The position numbers and the translations under genes were made by a program. A stretch of 41,249 bases of DNA from positions 1-41,249 of the forward strand of contig JAJZZC010000019.1 in NCBI GenBank assembly GCA_021797775.1. The letters run 5' to 3'. The notes below the pieces were generated by a model, which saw only the letters and a program-made list of their open reading frames with translations, did no database searches and had not been told where the DNA came from. Of the stretch, positions 1 through 7,417 are shown piece after piece (the stretch's first letter is position 1; each line of letters starts with the position of its first letter). Origin of the DNA: Bacillota bacterium. Lineage in GTDB: Bacteria > Bacillota > Sulfobacillia > RBS10-35 > JAJYVN01.

Positions 1-1939
1 CCGCCGGCTGACCGGCCGCCTGGCCCTGGCCGCGGCCTGCCGCGCCACCGCCCGCCTGGGTCACGCGAGTCGCCCGCAGCGCATGGCCGGCCCCGCCGCT
101 AGCCGTGGCCCCCGTCGGGCTCGCGCCATGGCCCCGCTGGGGGGACGGGTGCCTACCCCGGCCCCCGGAGCGGGCGGAGGCGGCGCCGGCCCCGCCTGGC
201 CCAAGGGCGGAAGGCCGGGAGCGGCGCAGCAGCGGCTGGGTCAACGGGCGTACCAGCCACGCGGGCAGTCGCACGCCAGGCCACCGGGCGGACCGGCCCT
301 TGCCCCGCTGCGACGGAGCGGCGTCGACGCTCGCCGCGGGGGAACGGATCCCGCGCGGGCCCTGGCTACCCTTGGCTGCCACAGCGCGGCGCCCCGCCTT
401 CGCCAGCCGGCTGCCACCGCCGGGGTGGCGGGACCCAGAGGGGACGGGCACGCCGCCCCGCTTCCCGTTTCCCCTCGCCTCAGCGGCATGGGGCTGGGCA
501 CCCGCCGCTCCCTGGCCGGCCAGCGGCGTGGTGGGACCCCGGTGCGCGGTGAGGGAGGGATGCGTGCCCGACCAGCGCCGGAGGGGGATCGCGCGACCGC
601 TGCCACGGCCGGCCTCGACGGAGGTCGCCGCTGCAGTGCCCGCGCGACGTGGGCGCGGTCCCACCGTGGCAGCGCTGCCCTCCTTCGGCGCCACGGAGCG
701 GGCAGGAGCTGGCCTGGCCCGAGACCCTGCCTCGGGCGTGGCCGCGGTCCCGGCGGCGGCAGGCGCGCCCACACGCTCGGCCGGCCCGTGGCCGCCAACC
801 GGCCGGATCGGAGGAGTCGGGGGACCGATCGCCGGGCGCGGTCGGCCCCCCGCGGGGACGGCGTGCGGCGGCGATCCGCCTTCCATTTCCCGCAGGGCGC
901 GCAATGCGGCCGCGCGCGATACCCCCGCCCGCGCGAGTACGGTGGCGACGGGCTCGCCGGCAAAGGCGCGCGGTGTTAGAGGCGCACCGTGGGCCTGGAG
1001 GTCGCGGGCTAGGATGTATTCCCCGAGTGTCACACTGTCGCGCCGCGCCGCGCGCACGTCAGCCGCGCGTCCGCGGACCACCGCCACGACGGCGGGCGGC
1101 ACGTCGCCTCTGGCCAGCAGGCCCCGTACGTCGCCTGCCGCGGACGCCACCTCAGCCGCCACCGCGCTCGGGACGCTCGTCTTCCCCCCCCTCAGGGGCG
1201 CCACCGCGATCAGCACGGTCTCCGGCCAAACGGGACCGCCGCCATCCCCCCCCCCGGCGAGGTCCGTACCGCGCGTTGGCGGCACACGCGTGCGCGTACG
1301 TGCCTCGGCGGGTGTCACCAACGCGGGGGCCTGGTGCTCCGGCGCCGAGCCCGATGCGTGCCGCGTGGGGCCGGCCGCGTGCAGCCCGCCCTGGGCCGGC
1401 TGGACCGGGCGGGCCGTCGCCGCGCGCGGGGTAGCCGCCGGCTGCAGGCTGGCGGCGCGTGGCTTGGCCGCCGCCCCGAACGGCGCCCGGAAGGCACCGG
1501 CGACCATCGCGCCCTGCACCACATGGGAGACGGCCTGGTCGAGGGGCAGGTGGTCCAGTGGACCGGCCCTCTCCAGCAGCAGGGAGCCCCCGGGGCCCAG
1601 CGCTGTGGCGTGTACGACGCGCGCCCAGTGGTTGACCGCGAGTTGGACGCCGGGGCTGAGGTCAACCGAGACGACGGCGACCGGCAGGGCGGCGGCGACC
1701 GCGCCGCCGGACAGCACGACCGCCGCGGTGCCGGCGACGGCGACAGCGGCGGTCAGGGCCCGGCGCCAGCGCTCGGCGGCCTCCAGCGGGGCCATCGCCA
1801 GCCACACCTCTTGCCCAGGTTGCCACCCGGCGACCGAGCGCAGCCTCAGGAAACGGCCGTCCGCCAGGACCACCGCCCTACGGCCGTCGACCTGCAGCAC
1901 GACCCCGGAGACGCACATCCGCGACATGGTTGGCATCAT
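1..1939 (-). CDS. rsgI: RsgI-family anti-sigma factor (3' end outside window)
   Basis: Membrane anti-sigma factor expected to hold SigI inactive at the cytoplasmic face and respond to an outside signal. The frame is open from an ATG pair at 1939/1936, behind a GGGAGGCGG ribosome site, to the left edge, giving at least 646 residues. Residues ~8-55 are the cytoplasmic RsgI N-terminal domain (VLQVDGRRAVVLADG, PGQEV). Residues ~61-85 form one membrane segment. Residues ~88-155 match the conserved extracytoplasmic domain (SVDLSP...LAVN), and a later DSVTLGEYILARDLQAHG resembles the end of that domain. From ~350 onward it is Pro/Ala/Gly/Arg-rich low complexity with no domain I recognise. Family members usually read Asp-Ile-Asn-Pro where this has Asp-Leu-Ser-Pro (S95-P96), so the Asn of the reported self-cleavage site is missing. 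It lies 56 bp downstream of sigI in the expected pair. The family call is firm; the tail is uncertain. Confidence 0.82.
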   Translation of the reverse strand, partial: MMPTMSRMCVSGVVLQVDGRRAVVLADGRFLRLRSVAGWQPGQEVWLAMAPLEAAERWRRALTAAVAVAGTAAVVLSGGAVAAALPVAVVSVDLSPGVQLAVNHWARVVHATALGPGGSLLLERAGPLDHLPLDQAVSHVVQGAMVAGAFRAPFGAAAKPRAASLQPAATPRAATARPVQPAQGGLHAAGPTRHASGSAPEHQAPALVTPAEARTRTRVPPTRGTDLAGGGDGGGPVWPETVLIAVAPLRGGKTSVPSAVAAEVASAAGDVRGLLARGDVPPAVVAVVRGRAADVRAARRDSVTLGEYILARDLQAHGAPLTPRAFAGEPVATVLARAGVSRAAALRALREMEGGSPPHAVPAGGRPRPAIGPPTPPIRPVGGHGPAERVGAPAAAGTAATPEAGSRARPAPARSVAPKEGSAATVGPRPRRAGTAAATSVEAGRGSGRAIPLRRWSGTHPSLTAHRGPTTPLAGQGAAGAQPHAAEARGNGKRGGVPVPSGSRHPGGGSRLAKAGRRAVAAKGSQGPRGIRSPAASVDAAPSQRGKGRSARWPGVRLPAWLVRPLTQPLLRRSRPSALGPGGAGAASARSGGRGRHPSPQRGHGASPTGATASGGAGHALRATRVTQAGGGAAGRGQGQAAGQPA

Positions 1940-1995
1940 CCGCCTCCCGGCCGTCCCACACCCGCGGCTCCCGTGTGCGCGCGGGCCGCGGGAAC

Positions 1996-2739
1996 TCATG
2001 CCCCCGGGACGTACGTCCGCAACCCATCGAGCCCTTCGATCAGGATCAGCGCCACCGCGATGATGAACTTGCGCTGCCGCTCCATCGTCTTCCGGCTCAC
2101 GCCCAACTCCGCGCACCCCTGCAACTCGCGCAGGGGTAGGGCGCGGTGCCGCCGCAGGTACTCCGTCCACTCCACGCGCGCGGCGATGGCGCGCGCCACC
2201 GTGACCGCCCGCTCACGGGCGTCGCTGTGCCGGGGACTGCCGTGCACCAAGTCACGCAGCGTGATCCCGTACTGCTGGAGCAGCAGGCGGAAACGCTCGA
2301 TTTCCGCGCGCCGGTCTTCAGCGTCTCGGCGCTCCTGCTCGAGGGCGAGGGCCTGCGCCGCCTCAAGCGGGTTCCACACACCGCCCTCGTCGTCCGCCTG
2401 ATCGAAGTCACTGACCGGCGTCTCCCGGCGCGAGGCCTCGCGCCGGAAATGGTCGATGAGCCGCCGACGCACGACGACTTCGGCGAAGGCAGGGAAGGAT
2501 GCGCCATGGTCGGGCCGCCACCGGTCCACCGCCTCGTTCAGGGCCAGCAGGCCGACGCTCACCTCTTCGTCGCGCCCCACCTGGAGGTAGCGACCACAAA
2601 GCCGCGCCCCAGTGCGCAGCACCATGGGGGTGTACGCCGCAATCAGGCGCTCCCGCACCGCCGCGTCTCCACGCTGGGCGGCCTCGACCAGAGTCGCGTC
2701 GTTCCCGTCGGGCTCTCTCGCCTTCGGGGGGCGAAGCAC
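1996..2739 (-). CDS. sigI: RNA polymerase sigma factor SigI
   Basis: Sigma-70 family factor of the SigI group, 247 residues (B. subtilis SigI is about 250). The N-terminal half has a region-2 pattern: AAQRGD, RLIAAYTPMVLR, EEVSVGLLALNEAVDRW, and FPAFAEVVVRRRLIDHFRRE. The C-terminal half has the SigI-type helix-turn-helix (LPLRELQGCAELGVSRKTMERQRKFIIAVALI). The start is a GTG at 2739 behind GGCGGAGGTGG. The next gene is rsgI, the usual arrangement in which anti-sigma and sigma are co-expressed. In known systems SigI responds to heat, cell-wall stress or polysaccharides; which applies here cannot be told from the window. Confidence 0.92.
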   Translation of the reverse strand: MLRPPKAREPDGNDATLVEAAQRGDAAVRERLIAAYTPMVLRTGARLCGRYLQVGRDEEVSVGLLALNEAVDRWRPDHGASFPAFAEVVVRRRLIDHFRREASRRETPVSDFDQADDEGGVWNPLEAAQALALEQERRDAEDRRAEIERFRLLLQQYGITLRDLVHGSPRHSDARERAVTVARAIAARVEWTEYLRRHRALPLRELQGCAELGVSRKTMERQRKFIIAVALILIEGLDGLRTYVPGA

Positions 2740-2766
2740 TCGGCCACCTCCGCCCGCTCTGCCCTG

Positions 2767-2795
2767 TTCGCTCCACCGGGCCGAGATATGGGGGT
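2767..2795 (-). promoter_or_regulatory. candidate SigI-type promoter of sigI-rsgI
   Basis: On the minus strand, ACCCCC (2795-2790) is followed after 19 nt by CGAA (2770-2767), about 28 nt before the sigI start codon. These hexamer and tetramer motifs resemble the -35 ACCCCC and -10 CGAA elements reported for SigI promoters, which often drive sigI itself. The spacer length was not verified against a model, and short GC-rich motifs arise by chance in this genome. Confidence 0.4.
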
Positions 2796-2803
2796 CGCGC
2801 GCG

Positions 2804-3033
2804 CTAGCGACGCCCCGTGGCGGATAGCGCCCAGAGCAGCAGCGTCAGGAGCGCGCTGACCAAGAGCGAGACGCCCAGAGGGAAGACCAGGGTGAACCCC
2901 GGCCGTCGCCAGAGACGATGGCGCCGGGCGGGCGCAGACCAAAAGGGAACCACCGCGCGGCCCCCGCCAACAGCACGCCGCACACAAAGGTCAGGGCCCC
3001 CACCGCCATAAGCCACCGGCCCGCCACGGCCAC
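2804..3033 (-). pseudogene. DUF2905 small membrane protein, apparent frameshift
   Basis: A two-helix membrane protein family of unknown function, often near ruvAB in Firmicutes. The start is a GTG at 3033 behind AAGGGGGAG. The first frame gives GRWLMAVGALTFVCGVLLAG and WFPFGLRPPGAIVS. The family sequence then continues in another frame as WRRPGFTLVFPLG and SLLVSALLTLLLWAL, ending at TAG 2806-2804. A single missing base near 2911-2913 accounts for the switch. Joined, the product would be about 75 residues, the normal length. It sits between ruvB and sigI. Either the gene is broken or the assembly lost a base; the protein is otherwise well preserved, which makes a sequencing error quite possible. 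Confidence 0.72.
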
Positions 3034-3086
3034 ACGCGCTCTCCCCCTTAGCGCGCGGACCCTGGACGGGTCCGCGCGGGCCCCCA

Positions 3087-4217
3087 TCACAACAGCGGTA
3101 CCGCACGGGGCCCAACCTCGCCCTCTCCGGGGTACGGCCCACGCGGGCGGCGGCCGCCGCGCGGGGAGATGTCGTTGGGGTCCTCGCCGCCGGGAGGGGC
3201 GCCGTCACCCGGTGTCCCCGGGGGTGGGATCAGACCGAGGTGCGCGTACGCGCGCGCCGTCAACACACGGCCGCGCGGGGTACGCTGCAGGAAGCCGATC
3301 TGCAGCAGGTAGGGCTCGATGACGTCCTCGATCGTCTCCGGCTCTTCACTGGACGCGGCCGACAGCGTCGACAGGCCCACGGGCCCCCCGCCATAGTGTT
3401 CGGCCAGGAGCGACAGAATCCGCCTGTCGCTCCTGTCGAGGCCCAACTCATCCACGTCCAGCACCGCGCAGCCCCGGATGGCGAGCGCAGCGTCGATCCT
3501 GCCCTCTCCGCGCACCTGCGCGAAGTCGCGCAAACGCCGTAGCAGGCGGTTGGCCACGCGCGCCGTCCCCCGCCCGCGCCGCGCAATCTCGCCGGCCCCG
3601 TCTGACTCCAACACAACCCCGAGCACGCGGGCGGCCCGGATCGCGATCGCACGCAGTTCGGAGACATCGTAATACTCCAGCCGCTCGACGATCCCAAAGC
3701 GGTCGCGCAAGGGTCCCGTCAACACACCGGTGCGGGTCGTGGCCCCAACCAGGGTAAAGGGCGGCAGATCCAGGCGCAGGGACTTGGCCGCCGGGCCCTT
3801 CCCCAGAACGAGGTCGATGGCAAAGTCCTCCATGGCCGCGTAAAGCCGCTCCACGACCTCGGCGGTCAGCCGGTGGATCTCGTCGATGAACAGGACGCCG
3901 CCCGGCGGCAGGTTGGTCAGGATCGCCGCGAGGTCGCCGGCGCGCTCCAGGGCCGGGCCCGACGTCACCTGGATGGGCGCGTTCATCTCGCCAGCCAGGA
4001 TGTGCGCCAGGGTCGTCTTGCCGAGACCGGGCGGCCCGTGCAGCAGCACGTGGTCCAGCGGCTCGCCCCGCCCCCGCGCCGCCTCCACCGCGATGCAGAG
4101 ACGTTCCCGGAGGCGGGGCTGGCCGATGAACTCCGCGAGACGGGCCGGGCGCAGGCGCGCCTCGATGCCGCGTTCCTCCGGGTCCGGTTCCTCCGGCCGC
4201 ACCACCCGCTCCGGCAC
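3087..4217 (-). CDS. ruvB: Holliday junction branch migration helicase RuvB
   Basis: AAA+ ATPase that drives branch migration of Holliday junctions with RuvA before RuvC resolution. From the GTG at 4217 the protein is 376 residues. Walker A GPPGLGKT is at ~61-68, Walker B FIDEIHRL at ~110-116, and the sensor-1 stretch [10 protein letters not shown] follows; the C-terminal winged-helix region ([22 protein letters not shown]) is present. A proline/glycine-rich tail of ~40 residues follows the usual end. GTG 4217 is preferred because AGGGGG lies 8 nt upstream and RuvB normally begins shortly before the SLRP-like motif. An ATG at 4253 would add 12 residues but has no ribosome site. It is last of the ruv genes, 537 bp after ruvA. 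Confidence 0.95.
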   Translation of the reverse strand: MPERVVRPEEPDPEERGIEARLRPARLAEFIGQPRLRERLCIAVEAARGRGEPLDHVLLHGPPGLGKTTLAHILAGEMNAPIQVTSGPALERAGDLAAILTNLPPGGVLFIDEIHRLTAEVVERLYAAMEDFAIDLVLGKGPAAKSLRLDLPPFTLVGATTRTGVLTGPLRDRFGIVERLEYYDVSELRAIAIRAARVLGVVLESDGAGEIARRGRGTARVANRLLRRLRDFAQVRGEGRIDAALAIRGCAVLDVDELGLDRSDRRILSLLAEHYGGGPVGLSTLSAASSEEPETIEDVIEPYLLQIGFLQRTPRGRVLTARAYAHLGLIPPPGTPGDGAPPGGEDPNDISPRGGRRPRGPYPGEGEVGPRAVPLL

Positions 4218-4753
4218 CCCGGCACCCCCTGCGCTTCGGGCCGACAGAGACATGGCCCGCGCCGCGGCGGGCTGCGGACGCCCTCGGCCGTGCCGCCGCG
4301 TCGTCCGCAGCCTCTGCCCTCGCCACTTTGAGCCAGGCCGCCTCGGACGTGTCGGGACACGCCATGCGCCAGTCGCGCGAGCACAAGCCGGATGTGGCCG
4401 CACGCCCCCCGCCGGTAGATCCCGGCCCCCGCCGAGGAAGCGGCCTCACCCCGCAGCCGGTGCCTGGCGGCCGGGCCGCGCGGCGACCGTTCATGCACCC
4501 CGCGACCTCACGTGCCCGCGCGCGGGACCCGGTGCAGAGGGACCGGTGAACGTCGTCTTCAGGAATGCGTGCCCGCGGCACCCGGGTCCCATCGGTGCCT
4601 CCCGCCTGCACAAGGCGGACGCCACCGCACCCTGCTCCAGGAGGACGGCACCGGAACAAGCCCGGCCGCCGCCAGGCGCCCGGACAGACGCCCTTGCGGC
4701 CCAAGCGCCTGGAGCCGGCGGCCGCCACCCAAGCGGACCTTCGCGGCAGCCCT
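4218..4753. other. 536-bp spacer between ruvA and ruvB
   Basis: I see no conserved protein, RNA or repeat here. Open frames on both strands are GC-rich shadows. Such a spacer inside a normally tight ruvAB operon is unusual. Confidence 0.5.
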
Positions 4754-5341
4754 CTACCCGCGCGCCAACCGCCGCAGCGCGGCGCGCACCATCTCAGCGA
4801 TACCGTGGGCCTCGCCGCGTACGGCGTCCACCGCAGCCAGGGCCTCCGCCTCACTGTACCCCAAGGCGAGCAGCGCGGCACGGGCTTCGGCTTCGGGACC
4901 GGCGGGGGCGGGCTGCGGCGACGCGGACCGGCCAGCGCCGCGGGGCAGGCGCCCCTTCAACTCAAGGACAAGACGCTGGGCGGTCTTGCGGCCGACACCC
5001 GGCGCCGCGGTCAGCGCGGCAAGGTCCTCGGTCTCCACGGCGGCGGCCAGCGCCTCGGGCCGCAGCACGGAAAGGACGGCCAGCGCCGTCCGACCGCCGA
5101 CGCCCGAGACCCCCGCGAGCGCCCGGAAGGCCCGGCGCTCGCTCTCGTCGTGGAACGCGAACAGCGATGCCCCGTCCTCGCGCAGCGTCAGCACGGTCGG
5201 CAGCATGACCTCCGCGCCCACGGGGGGCAAGGACCGCAGCGCGTGGGCGGACAGCGCCGCGCGGAAGCCGATGCCGCCCACGTCGAGGTCGACCCAGTCC
5301 TCGCCCAGGGCGGCTACGCGCCCGCGAAGAAACGAGATCAG
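4754..5341 (-). CDS. ruvA: Holliday junction DNA helicase subunit RuvA
   Basis: RuvA binds four-way junctions as a tetramer and loads RuvB. The product is 195 residues, normal for the family. The N-terminal OB domain begins ISFLRGRVAAL, two helix-hairpin-helix motifs follow (AGVSGVGGRTAL and LTAAPGVGRKTAQRLVLEL), and the C-terminal RuvB-contact domain reads ALLALGYSEAEALAAVDAV. Homology begins exactly at a CTG (5341-5339), where other RuvA proteins have Met-Ile-Ser-Phe. AAGGGGG lies 8 nt upstream, and no ATG, GTG or TTG occurs in frame nearby, so CTG is the probable start. It lies 151 bp after ruvC. Confidence 0.93.
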   Translation of the reverse strand: MISFLRGRVAALGEDWVDLDVGGIGFRAALSAHALRSLPPVGAEVMLPTVLTLREDGASLFAFHDESERRAFRALAGVSGVGGRTALAVLSVLRPEALAAAVETEDLAALTAAPGVGRKTAQRLVLELKGRLPRGAGRSASPQPAPAGPEAEARAALLALGYSEAEALAAVDAVRGEAHGIAEMVRAALRRLARG

Positions 5342-5492
5342 CCACGCCGCCCCCTTCTCACGCCCGCCGTTCCGGTTCCAGGCAGCCGCGGCCGCGAGTC
5401 CTCGTGCACGGGGCCACGGTCTCCTTGCCCTCGTGCCCAGCGCCCTGCTCCGCCCAGCCCGGGGAGCGTCCCTCGGGCCGGGCAGAGGGGGG

Positions 5493-6008
5493 TCAGGGAC
5501 CGGCCGCGGGCACGCCACCCTCCAGGAGGCGGCGCATGCCCTCCCCCTGGAGGTGGCAGAGGCATAGCCCGACCGCGTCGGCGGCATCGTCGGGCCGCGG
5601 CGGGCGCATCAGCCGCAACCGCGCCGCCACCACGCGGCGCATCTGCGCCTTGTCGGCACCGCCGAAGCCGGTGACGGCGAGCTTCACCTCGGTTGGCGTG
5701 TACTCGGCGACGGGCAGGCCGGCCTGCACCAGCGCCAGCAGGATCACGCCCCGGGCCTGCCCCACCTCTGTCGCCGTACGCACGTTGCGGTTATGGTACA
5801 AGCGCTCGACGGCGGTGGCGTCCGGGGCGTGCGCACCGATCAACCCCCGGATGCCGTCAAAAAGGGCGGCGAGCCGCAAGGGGCCGGCCCCTTCGGGCCG
5901 CAAGGCGCCGCAGGTCGCGAGCACAGGCTCGCGGCCCGGGGTCGGCGGCTCGTCCACCACGGCATAGCCGCACGTGGCGATGCCCGGATCGATGCCCAGC
6001 ACGCGCAT
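5493..6008 (-). CDS. ruvC: crossover junction endodeoxyribonuclease RuvC
   Basis: Holliday junction resolvase, a dimeric Mg-dependent nuclease acting with RuvAB. The protein has 171 residues, typical of the family. The four acidic catalytic residues are visible: D7 (MRVLGIDPG), E68 (TAVERLY), D141 and D144 (PDDAADAVGL). The GFGGADKAQM segment is also conserved. The ATG at 6008 is preceded by GGAGGGG. The upstream neighbour on the same strand is the BofC-like gene, 176 bp away. Confidence 0.96.
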   Translation of the reverse strand: MRVLGIDPGIATCGYAVVDEPPTPGREPVLATCGALRPEGAGPLRLAALFDGIRGLIGAHAPDATAVERLYHNRNVRTATEVGQARGVILLALVQAGLPVAEYTPTEVKLAVTGFGGADKAQMRRVVAARLRLMRPPRPDDAADAVGLCLCHLQGEGMRRLLEGGVPAAGP

Positions 6009-6184
6009 GGTCCCCTCCGCCCACCGTCCGCGTGGACCAGGTGTTCGTGGGGGGGGATTCGACGGCCAACGGCCATGTCCTACCTGCTGGAAGGGCTCCG
6101 GGGATTGACGGGGGTGTGGCGGCGGAGGGGTCGCCTCCGTGGGGCCGGGCGCCCTGCGGGGGGATGCCGCGCGTCGGGGTCCGT

Positions 6185-6781
6185 TCAGCCGCCCCGCAGG
6201 TCGGCCACCGTCCGCTCCCAGGCGCCCTCGGGGACGACGATGCCTCGCTCTACGCGCAGTCGGTCCTCGCGGCCCAAGGCGCGCACCGGCAGGTCTGTGC
6301 GGGCGACGACGGCGCCGAGGTCGCCGGGGCGGCCCGCCACCACGGTGACCACGCCCCCGCGTTCCACCAGCGTCACGACGCCGCCGGGGCAACCCGGCAA
6401 AGCCCGGCGCAGGACCAGCCGGTCGGGCGTCAGGGAGACGACCGCCGCCTGCGCGAACTGGCGCGCGACCTGCACGCGGTCCATGCCCACCAGACCTGCG
6501 GGCAGCGGCCCCTCGCCAGACCGTTGCGCTCCACAGCCCGGGTATTGGATGATGAACTGGACGGACGCCCCGGGCGAGAGCCGGGCGGGCCCGACGTCGG
6601 GGGCCTGGCCGGCGGGAGCCGGGGTGGCCCCCGACGCGCCGGTGGGGCCAGCCGTGCGGGCGGCCGCGTCGGCACGCGGCGCTCTCGGCGTTGCGCCAGG
6701 GCCCTGCTCGGCGCGGTGCAGCAGGAAAGCCGCCATCGCGGCCAAACCCAGGGCCATCGTCCCAGGCAGCCACCGGCGCAT
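6185..6781 (-). CDS. BofC C-terminal domain-like exported protein
   Basis: 198 residues with an N-terminal signal or anchor segment (~4-22, LPGTMALGLAAMAAFLLH), an Ala/Pro linker to ~68, then a domain resembling the BofC C-terminal domain: a cysteine-containing YPGCG, GMDRVQVARQFAQAAVVSLTPDRLVLRRALPGC, VVAGRPGDLGAVVARTDLPV and RLRVERGIVV. In B. subtilis, BofC is a forespore protein that restrains SpoIVB and lies near ruvAB, so the position next to ruvC supports the call. The ATG at 6781 follows GGAGGGGGAG. Whether it has a sporulation role here is inference; the homology is to the C-terminal domain only. Confidence 0.7.
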   Translation of the reverse strand: MRRWLPGTMALGLAAMAAFLLHRAEQGPGATPRAPRADAAARTAGPTGASGATPAPAGQAPDVGPARLSPGASVQFIIQYPGCGAQRSGEGPLPAGLVGMDRVQVARQFAQAAVVSLTPDRLVLRRALPGCPGGVVTLVERGGVVTVVAGRPGDLGAVVARTDLPVRALGREDRLRVERGIVVPEGAWERTVADLRGG

Positions 6782-7417
6782 GGTCTCCCCCTCCCCTCAC
6801 CCCAGCGGGCGCGCACGGGAGACAGCGTGCCCGTCCAGCGGGCGAGGATACGTGGCCGGCTGTGCGGCGCCCGCGGCCTGTTTCGCGGTCAGGCACTGGG
6901 GGGTCGCGCCCGAAGGCCTCTCGGGTGGCCGCGGGGCCGGGCGTGCTGTCTCCCTCCGCGCGAAAGGCCAACGTGAGCATCCCGGGGGACCCAGGGGAGC
7001 GTCCGGGCGGTTCCGTCGGCGGGGGGGGGCGCGGGCGCGGTGGGCCGGCTGGCGGGAGGACCGCGGAGCACCGCGCGCCGCTCCGTCGCCCGTGTGGCCG
7101 CCGTGGGGGGGCGGGTTGGAACCATGGCGCCGCCCCATCGAAAACCGGGGTAGCGTCTGAGGAACCGCTCCCGGGGGCGGCGAGAGCGGGCCGGGTGGTC
7201 CTCCCTCGGGGGGCTGAGGCGCCCCCCGAGGGGAGAGAGTCGGGCGCACGCCGAAGGGGTGCTTGTGCCCACAGGGGCGTTGCAGGCGAGGGCCGGGGGC
7301 CGGGATGCGGACCGGGGCAGGCACGACCCCGGAGAGTCGGGCAAAAGGCCGCTGCGGGCGCCCGCCAACGGGATGTGCCCCAGAACCCCCGGCGTGAGCC
7401 ATGGGGAGGGTCAGGGC
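6782..7417. other. 636-bp divergent spacer before the PBP gene
   Basis: The spacer lies between divergently read bofC-like and PBP genes, so it should hold both promoters, but I find no convincing -35/-10 pair. It contains G-tracts (nine G around 7021-7029; seven G near 7104) that could form G-quadruplexes, and a strong hairpin listed separately. Confidence 0.45.
7203..7232 (+). other. perfect 12-bp stem-loop in the PBP leader
   Basis: CCCTCGGGGGGC (7203-7214) pairs perfectly with GCCCCCCGAGGG (7221-7232) around a 6-nt loop, about 185 bp before the PBP start. No T-run follows on the plus strand, so it is not a standard terminator; it could be an attenuator or RNA-stability element. Confidence 0.5.

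Noticed and set aside
83-2063. Long plus-strand open frames (up to 652 codons) at the left end
   Set aside because: They run opposite to rsgI and the start of sigI, have Arg/Pro/Gly-rich meaningless sequence, and arise because stop codons are rare in this GC-rich DNA.
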